Assembly (NCBI GenBank): GCA_033032175.1
Contig: CM065323.1
Coordinates: 1,302,001-1,366,000 of the forward strand
DNA: 64,000 nucleotides
Direction: 5' to 3'
Source: Saturnia japonica
Taxonomy: Eukaryota > Arthropoda > Insecta > Lepidoptera > Saturniidae
Positions 63,640 through 64,000 of this stretch are shown piece after piece (positions within the stretch are counted from its first letter, which is position 1; the number at the start of each line of letters is the position of its first letter). The notes beneath the pieces were generated by a model. It was not told where the DNA came from and made no database searches. It saw only the letters and a list, made by a program, of their open reading frames with translations. A program made the position numbers and the translations under genes.

Positions 63640-64000
63640 AATAATTGTTTGCATTTAGCAGTAAATTATTTAAAACAAACTTTTCAAAAATTTTAACTAA
63701 AGTATTATTTAAACTCCTAACCTCTGAATCTATTTTTTTCACTTTGAATATAAGTGAAGTGTCGTGTGTAAAAAGAACCTTGTAAGCATTGTCAATCTCT
63801 AACGGTTTACGGTTAACGGTCTCTAATGATTTATCATTTACGAGAAATAAGATTAGTAGGTCGAGAGAATTTGCACGCACACCATAGTGATTGAACTTAA
63901 GTATAAGCGTACCATAGTCAACTCAATCGAAGGGCTTTGAGAAATCACATAAGACACCAAATGCATCCTGTGACTGCTCCCAGCATTGCACCAGCGTCAG
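63640..64000 (-). pseudogene. Dead LINE reverse transcriptase, copy 2 (runs off window)
   Basis: Matches 61720-62062 nearly base for base apart from a few substitutions and about 24 extra bases near 63806-63830. It carries the same TGA after DFSKPFD and the same THDTSL change. Confidence 0.75.

Overview
The window looks like a gene-sparse, AT-rich stretch of a lepidopteran (moth or butterfly) genome. This rests on intron-rich animal genes with insect-like proteins, small non-autonomous Helitrons ending in CAGCTAG|T, tRNA-derived SINEs, LINE tails, a mariner, and an env-bearing gypsy-type element (errantivirus). The species cannot be named from sequence alone.

Layout. 1-754: the RNase H and zinc-knuckle tail of a non-LTR retrotransposon. 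1631-1810: the last coding exon of an unrecognised + strand gene. 5891-20468 (-): TMEM33 (Kr-h2 type ER membrane protein), five coding exons rebuilt with consistent splice phases (258 aa). Its last intron carries a complete 7,344-bp errantivirus (6811-14154) in the same orientation as the gene, with identical 219-bp LTRs, a 4-bp CGCT target duplication, PBS, PPT and open gag, pol and env frames. 20.5-30.4 kb: intergenic DNA with LINE, Helitron, SINE, MITE and minisatellite copies. 30402-32413 (+): NARS2, mitochondrial asparaginyl-tRNA synthetase, three exons, the first intron apparently GC-AG. Directly after its stop lies a broken LINE end with a CCHC knuckle and a restriction-like endonuclease domain. 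38735-58782 (-): ten 3' exons (1,479 codons plus stop) of Pcf11, the pre-mRNA cleavage/termination factor; its N-terminal CID lies beyond the right edge or was not seen. Pcf11 introns hold SINEs, Helitrons, an inverted-repeat MITE and an internally deleted mariner. 58.8-64 kb: apparent Pcf11 intron or flank filled with a 1.3-kb Helitron and two related copies of a dead LINE reverse transcriptase that share the same nonsense codon.

The three recognised genes are housekeeping: ER membrane shaping or nuclear-envelope protein, mitochondrial translation, and mRNA 3'-end formation. They do not form a pathway; their neighbourhood appears to be chance synteny. The most interesting object is the errantivirus. 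Its env frame has no usable ATG at its 5' end. A short leader exon carrying an ATG, a GTGAGT donor and a phase-matched acceptor at the pol/env junction would supply the start and complete a signal peptide. When unspliced, the same ATG reads as a four-codon upstream ORF whose stop overlaps the donor. No evidence for CRISPR, operons or a wholly new multi-gene system was seen.
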